DNA of 64,000 nt, from positions 1 to 64,000 of the IMG/VR virus record IMGVR_UViG_3300025010_000007. One strand, 5' to 3'. This document shows, piece by piece, positions 1 to 8,041 of the stretch (the stretch's first letter is position 1; each line of letters starts with the position of its first letter). The notes beneath the pieces are model-generated. The model saw only the letters and a program-made list of their open reading frames with translations, did not search any database and was not told the origin of the DNA. The stretch comes from a virus. Made by a program: the position numbers and the translations under genes.

Positions 1-138
1 GAAGAAGAAGTTAGGAAAATTTCTCTTAGACTAAAAGAAATTGATCAAGAAGTTTTAGCCGATCCGGAAACTTACGCCTTGTTCTTTCAAGAATACCAGG
101 AAATGGCGAAAAAAATAGAGAAATATCAAAATAATTGA
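1..138 (+). CDS. 3' end of a truncated rightward gene
   Basis: The first 46 codons of the window are open on the plus strand and stop at TGA (136-138), directly before a rho-independent terminator. The visible C-terminus is highly charged and helical, ending in KIEKYQNN, and could be a coiled coil. The start and most of the protein lie outside the window, so I cannot name a family. A recombinase or another long helical protein is possible but not shown. Confidence 0.6.
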   Translation, partial: EEEVRKISLRLKEIDQEVLADPETYALFFQEYQEMAKKIEKYQNN

Positions 139-145
139 TAATACT

Positions 146-166
146 AACCGCTTCGGCGGTTTTTAT
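146..166 (+). terminator. Rho-independent terminator
   Basis: The stem AACCGC / GCGGTT closes a TTCG tetraloop and is followed by TTTTATTT. It sits 8 bases after the stop of the truncated rightward gene and overlaps the 3' end of the leftward 78-aa gene. Confidence 0.85.
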
Positions 167-399
167 TTCATCGCCGCCCCCAATACCTGAGTAACCACAT
201 ACAACGCCACCGAAAACAATACACCCTTCCGGGCCAACGAAAACCCAAACATGCTGAAAAACAATGACACCATAGCACCCATTAAACATATTTCAAAGCT
301 GTAGTAGTAAAACGCAGTCCCGGCAGCCGCCAGAGTAGCAGCCCAGCCAGCCAGTTTTTTTAGGCCAGCAGCTACAAGCCAAGCGGCTACGGCAGGCAT
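163..399 (-). CDS. Small membrane protein, 78 aa
   Basis: Hydrophobic protein with an Ala-rich N-terminal amphipathic/transmembrane stretch and two more hydrophobic segments (around residues 30-52 and 60-76). It begins directly after the TAG of the upstream 197-aa membrane gene, so the two are translationally coupled. Size and topology could suit a holin-like or secretion-channel subunit, but no family signature is visible. The promoter must lie upstream of the 197-aa gene. Confidence 0.6.
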   Translation of the reverse strand: MPAVAAWLVAAGLKKLAGWAATLAAAGTAFYYYSFEICLMGAMVSLFFSMFGFSLARKGVLFSVALYVVTQVLGAAMK

Positions 400-993
400 C
401 TACGCCACCCCCAGGGCCATAGCCAACGGCATGACACTAAGCGCCCCTTTGATCTGATAGAAAAAGTACGGGATAACGAAAACTCCGATGTACCCAAGCA
501 TTGCATATTTGATTTTGTCCTTGCCGCCAGGATTGCCTATGATGATCTCGATTAATCCCCAAATAGCCATACCGATGCCAACCGGGAGGGCAAGCTCCTG
601 GAGCATGGAAATAACTGGTTGTAGTGCTGGAGCAATGCCCATAACTGGCTTTACCCCTGCTAATGTTACCTGAGTAGCTACGGGTACGCTGTATTGACCT
701 GCTACGGCGCTTATTGGAGCAGTGGCAAGTAGATTAATGCCTGTGGTCAAGGGAAGTATGTGGCGTTTGGCGGCCTCGCGGATGCTGGTTAAGCGGTCGC
801 GCAAGGTTTCGGTTTTTGGCTGGACGGTAACTGCTACCGCCTTGGACTCTACTGCTACCGGGAGTGATTCCGGTCTTACTTGGATATTAGTTGATTTCTT
901 GACTTTGGTCTGCCAGTAGAAAGCCTCGTTTTTGACTGGCTTTGGTGCCGAATTGCTGTAGTTTATAGGGGTTCCGTTGATTCTCACGATCAT
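400..993 (-). CDS. Membrane protein with C-terminal hydrophobic segments, 197 aa
   Basis: The N-terminal 75 residues are polar and basic. The rest carries about three hydrophobic stretches, the clearest being residues 130-150 and 160-182. An AAAGGCGGG ribosome site precedes the ATG. It forms a two-gene leftward unit with the 78-aa membrane protein, just outside the recognisable phage modules. A TrbC/VirB2-like pilin or a superinfection-exclusion membrane protein are possible readings; neither is supported by a motif. Function unknown. Confidence 0.65.
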   Translation of the reverse strand: MIVRINGTPINYSNSAPKPVKNEAFYWQTKVKKSTNIQVRPESLPVAVESKAVAVTVQPKTETLRDRLTSIREAAKRHILPLTTGINLLATAPISAVAGQYSVPVATQVTLAGVKPVMGIAPALQPVISMLQELALPVGIGMAIWGLIEIIIGNPGGKDKIKYAMLGYIGVFVIPYFFYQIKGALSVMPLAMALGVA

Positions 994-1107
994 GTTTATC
1001 CCGCCTTTCTTATGTATGGTTTTCCGTACCGTTTTAGTATTGTATAAGATATTATTACAGATGGCTTGTCCGTTATGACAATAAAAATAAGCCCGCTATA
1101 AGGTAAT

Positions 1108-1503
1108 TTATTCCTTAATAACGGGCTCCAGGTAAAACAGGTCATTAATTTTTTCAGGGGGATAGTTTAAGGAGTTTAAAAGAAGTAAGACTGTTTTTAT
1201 TGACGGTTCGGCTTTTCCGTTTATTACGTTGTTTAGGTGTGGCCGGTTAATTCCTATTTCCTTGGCTATTTTTGCCTGAGATTTACCACTTAATTCTATG
1301 GCATCCTTAAGGTTATTTTTCATAACAATATTGCTTTTCGATAAGGCAGAAACTTCTCTGCTATACGGTTCAAGCCATTCCTCAAATATTCCTTGGAAGA
1401 ATTTAGATTCGGTAAGATCAGGATTTGATTTCTTGGCTTTTTTAAAAACAGCCTGCATTATTTCAGTTAATCCTTCCGGCAAGCCCATCAACTCCAGTAT
1501 CAT
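1108..1503 (-). CDS. XRE-family helix-turn-helix regulator
   Basis: 131 aa. The C-terminal half contains an XRE/Cro-type HTH (about residues 66-120), with the SGKSQAKIAKEIGINRPHLNN helices followed by NGKAEPSIKTVLLLLN. The N-terminal half is a helical extension. It is transcribed away from the small rightward gene at 1573, and the shared 70-bp intergenic region holds a CATACC...GGTATG inverted repeat that could be its operator. A repressor or control protein of the rightward operon is the natural inference; an antitoxin role (HigA-like) is the alternative. Confidence 0.8.
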   Translation of the reverse strand: MILELMGLPEGLTEIMQAVFKKAKKSNPDLTESKFFQGIFEEWLEPYSREVSALSKSNIVMKNNLKDAIELSGKSQAKIAKEIGINRPHLNNVINGKAEPSIKTVLLLLNSLNYPPEKINDLFYLEPVIKE

Positions 1504-1572
1504 AAAACCACCTCATACCGTTATGTATATGCGGAAATTGGTATGTCAATACTAATTATAGAGGTGATAGAC

Positions 1573-1701
1573 TTGATTCGTTTAGTTAACACATCATTAC
1601 TTAAATCAGAATACGACCGCGACAGCTACGACATCAACAAAGCCGCCAAGGATATAGCCGATAAGACTAAAAAAGCCGCCGAAAACAGCAAAAAGCAGTA
1701 A
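1573..1701 (+). CDS. Small charged protein, 42 aa
   Basis: TTG start 7 bases after a GAGGTGA ribosome site (a GTG three codons earlier is possible). The product is hydrophilic, Lys/Ala/Asp-rich and helical, ending in AAENSKKQ. Its last codons form one arm of a terminator stem. It is divergent from the XRE regulator. No family recognised. Confidence 0.5.
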   Translation: MIRLVNTSLLKSEYDRDSYDINKAAKDIADKTKKAAENSKKQ

Positions 1702-1727
1702 GGCCAGAGATGCCCTACTGCTTTTTT
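1691..1727. terminator. Bidirectional terminator-like hairpin
   Basis: Perfect 10-bp arms AAAAGCAGTA and TACTGCTTTT with a 14-base loop, followed by T-rich sequence on the plus strand. It overlaps the stop codon of the 42-aa gene. Confidence 0.75.
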
Positions 1728-1769
1728 GCGTTACTCTTAACTTCGTTAATGCGTTACTCAAAAGCTATT

Positions 1770-1850
1770 CGGTTACAAGGTGGAATATGCGTGTTTTGTG
1801 GAATATTCGTTAGCGGTAAGTTCTGGGTGGGATTATTCCATGTGGAATAT
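1770..1850. promoter_or_regulatory. Repeat cluster GTGGAATAT with a parS-like palindrome
   Basis: The 339-bp stretch 1702-2040 carries no convincing gene. Within it GTGGAATAT occurs three times (1780, 1799 and 1842). The last copy forms ATTATTCCATGTGGAATAT, one base away from the perfect palindromes seen at 10.9, 27.3 and 28.3 kb. This is probably a protein-binding region upstream of the rightward operon, and a ParB-like protein of the element is the obvious candidate ligand. Confidence 0.5.
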
Positions 1851-1974
1851 TTTGAGCAAAATAGGCCTCGCGAAGGCTTTTAAGATAACTTTAGGTAATT
1901 TATTATATCATAATTGTATGCTTATGCTCTCCTAATTTGGAGGGTATTTTTATTTAAAAACACTCAAAAATGTC

Positions 1975-2003
1975 TTTACATACATGTATGTATGTGGTAT
2001 ATT
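1975..2003 (+). promoter_or_regulatory. Sigma-A type promoter with embedded operator palindrome
   Basis: TTTACA (1975-1980), a 17-bp spacer and TATATT (1998-2003) form a good vegetative promoter. A perfect 16-bp palindrome TACATACATGTATGTA (1977-1992) overlaps the -35 box and spacer, the classic place for a repressor to block polymerase. A strong ribosome site and the gene at 2041 follow. The nearby XRE protein is a candidate binder. Confidence 0.75.
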
Positions 2004-2040
2004 ATATATACAGAAAATGAATTCGAGAGGAGCTAGATAA

Positions 2041-2673
2041 ATGACAACAGCAGAGCTTATTAAAAAATACGATATAACGCTACACACTGAAGGACGAATC
2101 AGAGTTCCTAACGCAAAGAAACTTTCACAGAAAACACGCGACATGCTGATAGCGGCGAAACCGGAAATTATTGCCGAACTGCAACTTCGGGAGCAGGAAA
2201 ATGTTGAGTTGAAAGCCAAGGCCGCCGCAGAGAAGGAAGCTGAAAAACAGGCTATTATTGCCGGAGCAAAAATCATCCAATTGAAATATCATGACGGCGA
2301 GTACCTGAGCGGGCACTTTACGACCGGGCAAGAAGCAAATATCCTGATAGACTTGGGAATAGCCAAATACGTTGAAGGCTGGGGTTGTCACGTAGACAAC
2401 AGAGCTGTTGATGCACTAGGTAAAGAATTCACCTATCAGCAGGCTGTTGAATACATGAGACCGGCAGTAGAGGCAAGAGAAGCTGCACAAAGGGAAAAAG
2501 AAGCCAAGCGTCAAGCCAAGCTTGATGAAGCCAGGGGAACCGGTAAGCCCGTACTATTGAAAAGCTGGAGCACCGGTTGCTGTGACCCAAGAGAAGAATG
2601 TAGTCTTGACAATCACTATGAGTATGCAATGCCGGATGGCAGCGTTGAGCATAAGTGGTGTCACACCTGGTAA
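2041..2673 (+). CDS. Hypothetical early protein with central coiled coil, 210 aa
   Basis: First gene of the rightward operon, with GAGAGGAGC upstream of ATG. The N-terminal 45 residues resemble a small helical docking-type fold (LIKKYDI ... LIAAKPEIIAEL). An Ala/Lys/Glu coiled coil follows (about 50-80), and the C-terminus is Cys/His-containing (GCCDPREEC ... HKWCHTW) and could bind metal. It has an operator-controlled promoter of its own. No function can be assigned; a host-takeover or early regulatory protein is a guess from position. Confidence 0.7.
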   Translation: MTTAELIKKYDITLHTEGRIRVPNAKKLSQKTRDMLIAAKPEIIAELQLREQENVELKAKAAAEKEAEKQAIIAGAKIIQLKYHDGEYLSGHFTTGQEANILIDLGIAKYVEGWGCHVDNRAVDALGKEFTYQQAVEYMRPAVEAREAAQREKEAKRQAKLDEARGTGKPVLLKSWSTGCCDPREECSLDNHYEYAMPDGSVEHKWCHTW

Positions 2674-2685
2674 AAACAAAGCCCC

Positions 2686-2705
2686 GCCGCCGGGCTAAAG
2701 GCGGC
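2686..2705 (+). other. GC-rich leader hairpin
   Basis: GCCGCC / GGCGGC stem with an 8-base loop, between the 210-aa gene and the ribosome site of the next gene. It is one of three similar intergenic stem-loops in this operon and has no T-tract, so it looks more like an mRNA stability or processing element than a terminator. Confidence 0.5.
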
Positions 2706-2723
2706 AGAAAGGGGAGCGACAAA

Positions 2724-2957
2724 ATGAAAAACAAATATATCGTTAATATCAACGCTAAATTAGAAGAAATTCAAAAATTCAAAGAAGAAGAGGACTATGT
2801 TTATTTTAAAGGTTTCTTGGCTGGATTATTTGATGCAGGGAAATTGAATTTACAAGAAGTGCAGAGTTATGAAAATAAAGCTAAAGAACTAATGGGCTAT
2901 CCTATTTATGAAAATTCAGAACAATATGTAAGGGAATGCAAAGATATAATCCGCTAA
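2724..2957 (+). CDS. Hypothetical acidic protein, 77 aa
   Basis: The start was chosen at ATG 2724, behind AAGGGGAG; an upstream in-frame ATG lacks a ribosome site. The product is small, soluble and mostly helical, with many Glu/Lys residues and Tyr/Phe-rich patches (DYVYFKGFLAGLFDAG). It belongs to the early rightward operon. No family recognised. Confidence 0.65.
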   Translation: MKNKYIVNINAKLEEIQKFKEEEDYVYFKGFLAGLFDAGKLNLQEVQSYENKAKELMGYPIYENSEQYVRECKDIIR

Positions 2958-2963
2958 GGGAGT

Positions 2964-2995
2964 GCCGAGAATCCCGGCAGGAGGCGAAAGCCTCC
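2964..2995 (+). other. Double stem-loop in the intergenic leader
   Basis: Two adjacent hairpins: GCCG...CGGC, then GGAGGC with a GAAA loop and GCCTCC. They lie between the 77-aa and 85-aa genes, upstream of the ribosome site AAAGGAGG. There is no T-run, so a terminator role is unlikely. Confidence 0.5.
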
Positions 2996-3031
2996 CCAGT
3001 TCAAGGGTTAAATTAAAGGAGGATATATAAG

Positions 3032-3289
3032 ATGAAATGCCCAGCATGTGGCAAGAGAATAGGCGGTAGAGGAATATTTGATCATGGTTTGGTGTACTGC
3101 TCTAATGATTGTGCAGATAAAGAGTGGAGAGAACACAGGGCTGACGAATGGGCAAGGGCAGAGTCAGAAGGAGCGTATACGTGCTACGAGGATTATATGC
3201 AATACGAGTACAACGCAACAATAGCTGACGACCATATACCTGAACATGGCCCAAACGATGAAAATTGGGGTCCTTATGGATGGATGTAA
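3032..3289 (+). CDS. Small zinc-finger protein, 85 aa
   Basis: The N-terminus has a four-cysteine motif, CPACGK at residues 3-8 and CSNDC at about 29-33, typical of a treble-clef or zinc-ribbon knuckle. The remainder is acidic and aromatic and ends in NWGPYGWM. An AAAGGAGG ribosome site precedes the ATG. It is probably a metal-binding early protein that contacts nucleic acid or a host protein; the exact role is unknown. Confidence 0.7.
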   Translation: MKCPACGKRIGGRGIFDHGLVYCSNDCADKEWREHRADEWARAESEGAYTCYEDYMQYEYNATIADDHIPEHGPNDENWGPYGWM

Positions 3290-3305
3290 GACATACGCAG
3301 AGTGA

Positions 3306-3350
3306 CGGCCTACGGGCCGGTAATGCGGCAGAGTGGGTCACAAGCCCCAC
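3306..3350 (+). other. Two GC-rich leader hairpins
   Basis: CGGCC-TACG-GGCCG (3306-3319) and GTGGG...CCCAC (3333-3350) fill the gap between the 85-aa and 64-aa genes, just before the ribosome site AAGGGAG. They match the placement of the hairpins at 2686 and 2964. Confidence 0.5.
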
Positions 3351-3372
3351 CAGCAAGAAGGGAGATGATTAA

Positions 3373-3567
3373 ATGTACATTGATGAACTTAGAAAACTTT
3401 CCGATGAGCAACTTATTGAGTTGTTTAAAAATGCGGATAAAGAATACGATGATCCAGATAAATTCGACGAGGTAACTTATGATATCTTCGAAATTCTTGC
3501 CGATCGTTACGGCAGCGAGGTTGGTTGGATATTATTTGATGCACTAGAAGAAAACAAAAGTAGGTGA
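3373..3567 (+). CDS. Hypothetical acidic protein, 64 aa
   Basis: A very acidic, mostly helical protein rich in Asp and Glu (DEQLIELFKNADKEYDDPDKFDE). Such small acidic phage proteins sometimes mimic DNA or inhibit host enzymes, but nothing specific is visible here. An AAGGGAGATG ribosome site precedes the ATG. The next gene starts 5 bases after the stop, which indicates a shared transcript. Confidence 0.65.
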   Translation: MYIDELRKLSDEQLIELFKNADKEYDDPDKFDEVTYDIFEILADRYGSEVGWILFDALEENKSR

Positions 3568-3571
3568 AATT

Positions 3572-4699
3572 ATGGCACAATACTCCGTTACCCGCTCATG
3601 CGGTCACGATGAAATAGTAAACCTTATTGGTCCACACAAAAACCGCGAATGGCGCTTGGAAAACGTAGAACCAAACAAACTTTGCCATTCCTGCTACATC
3701 GCAGACCTTGAGCAGAGAAAAGCCAAGGCAACCGCCGAAGCGATAGAGGCGGCAAGTGAAATGGAACTGCCAGCACTTGCGGGTACTGAAAAACAGATCG
3801 CCTGGGCTGAGAAAATACGCCAAGATGTGATCGCCAGGGCAGAAGGCTGTATCTATGGGCGTGTGCCCGAAGCGGAGCGCGAAACACTACTGCCGGGGTT
3901 CGATGAACTGCAACAAATAGAGTCTGCCCGGTGGTGGATCAATCATAGGGACATAACGCTCCGGGAACTTGAGAAATTAATGTTGAAAACGGCTAAGGAA
4001 CAGGAGGAAAAACCCCTTGCCGATGCCGCTAAAATTGAAGCAACTGTCAGGCCGGAAAAACCAGTTACCGAAACAGTTGCAGAAATACGAGCTTTGGAAA
4101 ACTGTATCGAGGTGCATTTCCCAGAGAAACGCGACGACTTCAGGGAAATTGTCAAAGTTCAGTTAGGCATGGAGTGGAGCGTTAACCGGTGGACGAGGAA
4201 ACTTGTTAAAATTAACGGCACCCCCGCAGACCGAGCAGCGGAGGCAGGGCATAGACTACTTGCTGCAGGGTTTCCAGTCAGAATCTTTGATGATGAGACG
4301 CGGCAGAAGGCTATTACTGGCACATATGGGCCGGAACATACGCGGTGGATTATGTGTCGTGTTAGCGGTGATTACCTTGGGTATCTTTCGATCAAGTGGG
4401 GTCGTAAGGAGGATTTTTACCGGGCGGCGAAGGGTATCAAAAGAAGTCGCTACTACAAATCAAACGTAGTTGTGCCGCCTGAATATTTTGACGAAGTGCT
4501 GGATTTCGCACAGTTATATGATTTCCGAATCTCTGAGAGTGCGCAGAAGGCAATAGATGTGGCACGACAGGCGCGCGAAAGTATGCTTGTGGTTAATGTT
4601 GTGCTGCCAATCGAAAAAGAGCATGTTGTTGTCAGTGGAAAGCCTCCCGTTTTAGAGGTGCCGGCGGAGGTAGATGTCGCGGATGAGTTTAGAGACTAA
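3572..4699 (+). CDS. Hypothetical protein with N-terminal Cys/His motif, 375 aa
   Basis: The N-terminus shows CGHDE (residue 10) and CHSCY (about 38), a possible zinc-binding pair. Residues 45-160 are helical and charged, and the C-terminal 200 residues look like a mixed alpha/beta domain. Several segments resemble proteins found in Firmicute phages and plasmids, but I cannot name the family. It sits in the early operon before the helicase and PP-loop genes. Function unknown. Confidence 0.65.
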   Translation: MAQYSVTRSCGHDEIVNLIGPHKNREWRLENVEPNKLCHSCYIADLEQRKAKATAEAIEAASEMELPALAGTEKQIAWAEKIRQDVIARAEGCIYGRVPEAERETLLPGFDELQQIESARWWINHRDITLRELEKLMLKTAKEQEEKPLADAAKIEATVRPEKPVTETVAEIRALENCIEVHFPEKRDDFREIVKVQLGMEWSVNRWTRKLVKINGTPADRAAEAGHRLLAAGFPVRIFDDETRQKAITGTYGPEHTRWIMCRVSGDYLGYLSIKWGRKEDFYRAAKGIKRSRYYKSNVVVPPEYFDEVLDFAQLYDFRISESAQKAIDVARQARESMLVVNVVLPIEKEHVVVSGKPPVLEVPAEVDVADEFRD

Positions 4700-4712
4700 G
4701 GAGGTATATTGA

Positions 4713-4916
4713 ATGCTTATCGAAGAAAAAGGTGGTCTTTATGACGTACATGAGGAATGTGCCGAGGCCGGGGAGTGTGAGCTCCACAAAGCTAAGGACG
4801 AATTCAGCGGGTGCCATAATATTGGTAAAGCATCGTCCTGCTTTTACTGTCTTAATAAACCAGATCATCCACACATAAAATTAGTCGGAGTTTGGGTTCC
4901 GTGTGATGAATCTTAG
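4713..4916 (+). CDS. Cys/His-rich small protein, 67 aa
   Basis: Contains six cysteines and five histidines (EECAEAGECELH, SGCH, SSCFYCLNKPDHPH), consistent with one or two structural zinc sites. It starts after an AGGAGGT ribosome site and its 3' end overlaps the start of the SNF2-like helicase gene, so the two are coupled. It may be a small partner of the helicase; function unknown. Confidence 0.65.
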   Translation: MLIEEKGGLYDVHEECAEAGECELHKAKDEFSGCHNIGKASSCFYCLNKPDHPHIKLVGVWVPCDES

Positions 4917-6315
4917 GACTGAGTTAATGTCACACCAGGCCGATGCGGTAAATAAGGTTATCTCTAGCCGCATCGGGGCTTTATTTATGGAAATGGGTAC
5001 AGGCAAAAGCAGAACGGCCATTGAACTAACCGATCGGCGCAAAACCAAAATTGATAAAGCGATCTGGTTTTGTCCGGTTAGCCTAAAAGAAACCGTCCGA
5101 CAGGAGATTTTAAAACATACAGACTGCACTAATGCCGATATATGTGTATTTGCCGACCGTACCAACGAACGTAATGCCCCGGAGGTGCTCTGGTATGTCG
5201 TAGGCATCGAATCTATGAGCAGCAGTAATCGGGTAGTATTAACCATCAACAAGCTTATCACCGACAAGACAATGATTATCCTGGACGAGTCAAGCTACAT
5301 AAAAGGGCACAGGTCGCTACGCACGATGCGGATAACCGAACTATCTAAACGGGCAAGGTACCGCCTCATTTTGACCGGCACGCCGCTGTCCCAGGGAGTA
5401 GTCGATCTATTTTCTCAAATGCGGTTTTTGTCCCCTAAAATTCTTGGTTATGATTCGTTCTACTCTTTTTCCGCGAATCACTTAGAATATTCGGAGAAGT
5501 TTCCTGGTATGATTATTCGGGCACATAATGTACCGTATTTAGCGGCAAAAATCAAGCCTTATGTCTACCAGGTGACAAAAGGGGAATGCCTTGATCTACC
5601 ATCTAAGCTTTATGATACGCGATATTTTAGGATGACTGAGGAACAGAGATATCTTTATGAACGAGCCAAGGATGAGATTCTTTCCGAGATAGAAAACAAC
5701 GACGATTACTTTACGTCTATAACTATTTTTCGTCTATTTTCGGTGTTACAGGGAATAGTCTGTGGGTTCTGGAATCGGCGGGGATATGGTTCTATTGAGT
5801 TTGAACACCGAAGGACAGAGACACTAATAGACACAGTTTATAGTATTCCAAGGGACCAAAAAATTATTATCTGGTGTAAGTATCGTTACGATATTAAACA
5901 CATCGAAAAAGAGCTAACTGATAATTTTGGTCCTGGTTTAGTCTCTATGTTTTACGGTGACTTGAACGAGTGGCGAAGAACTGAGGAAGTAGAAAAATTC
6001 CGTAATAGTTCCCGGTTCTTTTTGGCCACCCAAAGCTGTGGAGGCCACGGTTTAACGCTTAACGAGGCACACTATGTTATTTTCTACAACAATGCTTTTA
6101 AATATAGTGAACGACTCCAGGCTGAAGATCGTTGTCACCGGATAGGACAGGAACACAAGGTGACCTACATTGATATTCAATGTGCTGGCAGTATTGATGA
6201 TAAGATCGCCGAAGCACTGGCCAAGAAAGGGAGTTTAGTACACGCTTTCAAAAGGGAGGTTGATAAAATTAAGGACCAAAAAGGTAAGTTAAGGGGGCTG
6301 ATAAAGTCACTATGA
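4906..6315 (+). CDS. SNF2-like superfamily 2 helicase/translocase
   Basis: About 469 aa. It has Walker A MEMGTGKSRTAIE (near residue 30), DExx box MIILDESSYIK, motif III LILTGTPLSQG, and a C-terminal half with QSCGGHGLTLNEAHYVIFYN and the motif VI region RCHRIGQEHKVTYIDIQ. The HRIGQ signature is typical of SNF2-family ATPases, which translocate on double-stranded DNA. ATG 4906 is taken as start. The gene ends in ATGA, overlapping the next start, so it is tightly coupled to the PP-loop gene. Phage helicases of this type can serve replication, recombination or anti-defence. Confidence 0.9.
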   Translation: MNLRTELMSHQADAVNKVISSRIGALFMEMGTGKSRTAIELTDRRKTKIDKAIWFCPVSLKETVRQEILKHTDCTNADICVFADRTNERNAPEVLWYVVGIESMSSSNRVVLTINKLITDKTMIILDESSYIKGHRSLRTMRITELSKRARYRLILTGTPLSQGVVDLFSQMRFLSPKILGYDSFYSFSANHLEYSEKFPGMIIRAHNVPYLAAKIKPYVYQVTKGECLDLPSKLYDTRYFRMTEEQRYLYERAKDEILSEIENNDDYFTSITIFRLFSVLQGIVCGFWNRRGYGSIEFEHRRTETLIDTVYSIPRDQKIIIWCKYRYDIKHIEKELTDNFGPGLVSMFYGDLNEWRRTEEVEKFRNSSRFFLATQSCGGHGLTLNEAHYVIFYNNAFKYSERLQAEDRCHRIGQEHKVTYIDIQCAGSIDDKIAEALAKKGSLVHAFKREVDKIKDQKGKLRGLIKSL

Positions 6316-7604
6316 GTAAGAAATATCTCAAAAAGAATGTTTACGACGCGGCCCAGGAACGGATTAGAATTATTTTTAATGAGTTCGAGAAAGTTTATGT
6401 TTCCTTCTCGGGAGGCAAAGATAGCGGTGTTGCCCTAAATCTTATTCTCAACTATATGCGAAGTAATAGTATTACAAATAAGATCGGAGTTTTGGTAGTA
6501 GACCTCGAAGGTCAGTATCAAGAGACAGTCAACTACATACAGACGATGCTCGAAAGCAACGCCGATCTAATAGAACCGTACTGGGTATGCTTACCGCTGA
6601 ACCTACGCAACGCTGTCTCTGTATACCAGCCGTTTTGGTGCTGCTGGGAGTCGGGACTGGAGGATAAATGGATTAGGCGGTGCCCGGATTTTCCGGTCAT
6701 TACGCAGCAGGGATACTTTCCATTCTACCGCTACAGAATGGAGTTTGAAGAATTCGTGCCTGAATTCGGCAAGTGGTTTTCTGAAGGCAAAAAAACTGCC
6801 TGCCTAGTAGGTATTAGATCAGACGAAAGCCTAAACCGTTTTAGAACTATCGCCAGTAGTAACAAAGAAACATATAACGGCATCGCATGGACCACAAAAA
6901 TAGACAGCAACCTTTACAACTGCTACCCTATTTATGACTGGAGAACCGAAGATATATGGACGGCGAACGGGAAAAACGGGTGGGAGTATAATAAGCTCTA
7001 TGACCTGTTTTATAAGGCTGGCGTTAGTATCCACGATATGCGAATATGCCAGCCTTATGGTGACGATCAACGTATTGGGATTAACCTGTTCCGGGTGATT
7101 GAACCAGAAACATGGGCAAGAGTAGTTAATCGAGTATCCGGTGCAAATTTCGGCAATATCTACTGTGGGACCAAAGCCCTTGGATATCGTCAGGTACAAA
7201 TTCCTAAAGGGCATACATGGAAAAGCTACACAAAGCTACTGCTTGCCAGTTTGCCACCGGAAACCCGCGAAAACTATGTTAGTCGGTTTATCCGTTTTAT
7301 GCGTTACTGGAATAAAAATGGCTGTGGACTACCGGATGATTGCCTGAGTAAGTTGCCCGCATCCGCTGTAGTAACCAACAAAATAGCAACCAGGGGGCAT
7401 AAAAATAAAAAGGTTGTTAGATATACAAGGATCGAGGATAGTCTCCCTGGTGATATTGAAAGCAAGCACTATGCCCCCACATGGCGCAGGATGGCCATGT
7501 GTATCCTTAAAAATGATCACCTTTGTAAAGGGTTGTCATTCGCTCAAACCAAAAACCAGGCAGAGCGACAGCGGCAACTAATAGAGAAATACCGGAATCT
7601 TTAG
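6312..7604 (+). CDS. IbrA-like PAPS-reductase-family PP-loop protein (DUF3440 type)
   Basis: 430 aa. A PP-loop SGGKDSGVALNLIL lies near the N-terminus, as in ATP pyrophosphatases and PAPS reductases. Downstream are the conserved VGIRSDESLNRF segment, PIYDWRTEDIW and the MRICQPYGDDQR region seen in the DUF3440/IbrA family. Known family: IbrA and IbrB were named as regulators of prophage eib genes in E. coli. The biochemical reaction is not established; adenylation or sulfur transfer onto a nucleic acid is an inference from the fold. It overlaps the helicase stop by ATGA and is followed by GNAT and IbrB-like genes. Confidence 0.8.
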   Translation: MSKKYLKKNVYDAAQERIRIIFNEFEKVYVSFSGGKDSGVALNLILNYMRSNSITNKIGVLVVDLEGQYQETVNYIQTMLESNADLIEPYWVCLPLNLRNAVSVYQPFWCCWESGLEDKWIRRCPDFPVITQQGYFPFYRYRMEFEEFVPEFGKWFSEGKKTACLVGIRSDESLNRFRTIASSNKETYNGIAWTTKIDSNLYNCYPIYDWRTEDIWTANGKNGWEYNKLYDLFYKAGVSIHDMRICQPYGDDQRIGINLFRVIEPETWARVVNRVSGANFGNIYCGTKALGYRQVQIPKGHTWKSYTKLLLASLPPETRENYVSRFIRFMRYWNKNGCGLPDDCLSKLPASAVVTNKIATRGHKNKKVVRYTRIEDSLPGDIESKHYAPTWRRMAMCILKNDHLCKGLSFAQTKNQAERQRQLIEKYRNL

Positions 7605-7612
7605 GAGGGCAC

Positions 7613-8041
7613 ATGAAAATCAAACGATTAACAAATCAAGATAAGAATTTTTACAACACGCTCGGACCATTCCTGGCCCGTCGAGATATTGAGCGTGAAA
7701 TAGGTTACAAGGTATACGATGATGATGGAAAGGAATGGCTAATTGCTACTGAGATGAATAAAATTATTGGCTTTTGTTATATTCAGGAAAAACCTAAATC
7801 GCATTATCGAATTGGTAGTTGTTATGTTGTTGATAAATACCGGCAAAAGGGGGTTTTCAAAGAGCTATTTAAGAACGCTATTAAAAACATCAAAGGTGTT
7901 GCTACGATGACAACAAAAAATAAGCATCTTATGGGGATGCTTATAAAGCATGGTTTTACAGAAAGTAAGCAGAGAGGTAGCTTTACTGAATACTCAAAGG
8001 AGTTTGGTGTTGATGAAGAAGTTCGAGAGTCCGGTTTATAA
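7613..8041 (+). CDS. GNAT-family N-acetyltransferase
   Basis: 142 aa. The order IGFCYIQEK ... IGSCYVVDKYRQKGVFKELFKNAI ... MLIKHGF matches the GNAT fold: the beta4/beta5 core, then an acetyl-CoA pyrophosphate loop of the R/Q-x-x-G-x-G/A type (here RQKGVF), then the C-terminal GF motif. An AGGAGG ribosome site precedes ATG. It lies between the IbrA-like and IbrB-like genes and overlaps the latter, so its substrate is probably tied to that system. The acceptor is unknown. Confidence 0.75.
   Translation: MKIKRLTNQDKNFYNTLGPFLARRDIEREIGYKVYDDDGKEWLIATEMNKIIGFCYIQEKPKSHYRIGSCYVVDKYRQKGVFKELFKNAIKNIKGVATMTTKNKHLMGMLIKHGFTESKQRGSFTEYSKEFGVDEEVRESGL

Noticed and set aside
1-1000. Prophage attachment site at the left edge
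   Set aside because: No integrase, tRNA end or repeated core was found, so a boundary cannot be placed.
2960-3010. tRNA or riboswitch in the hairpin-rich gap
   Set aside because: The stems do not form a cloverleaf, and TTCAAGGG without a matching acceptor is not a T-arm.
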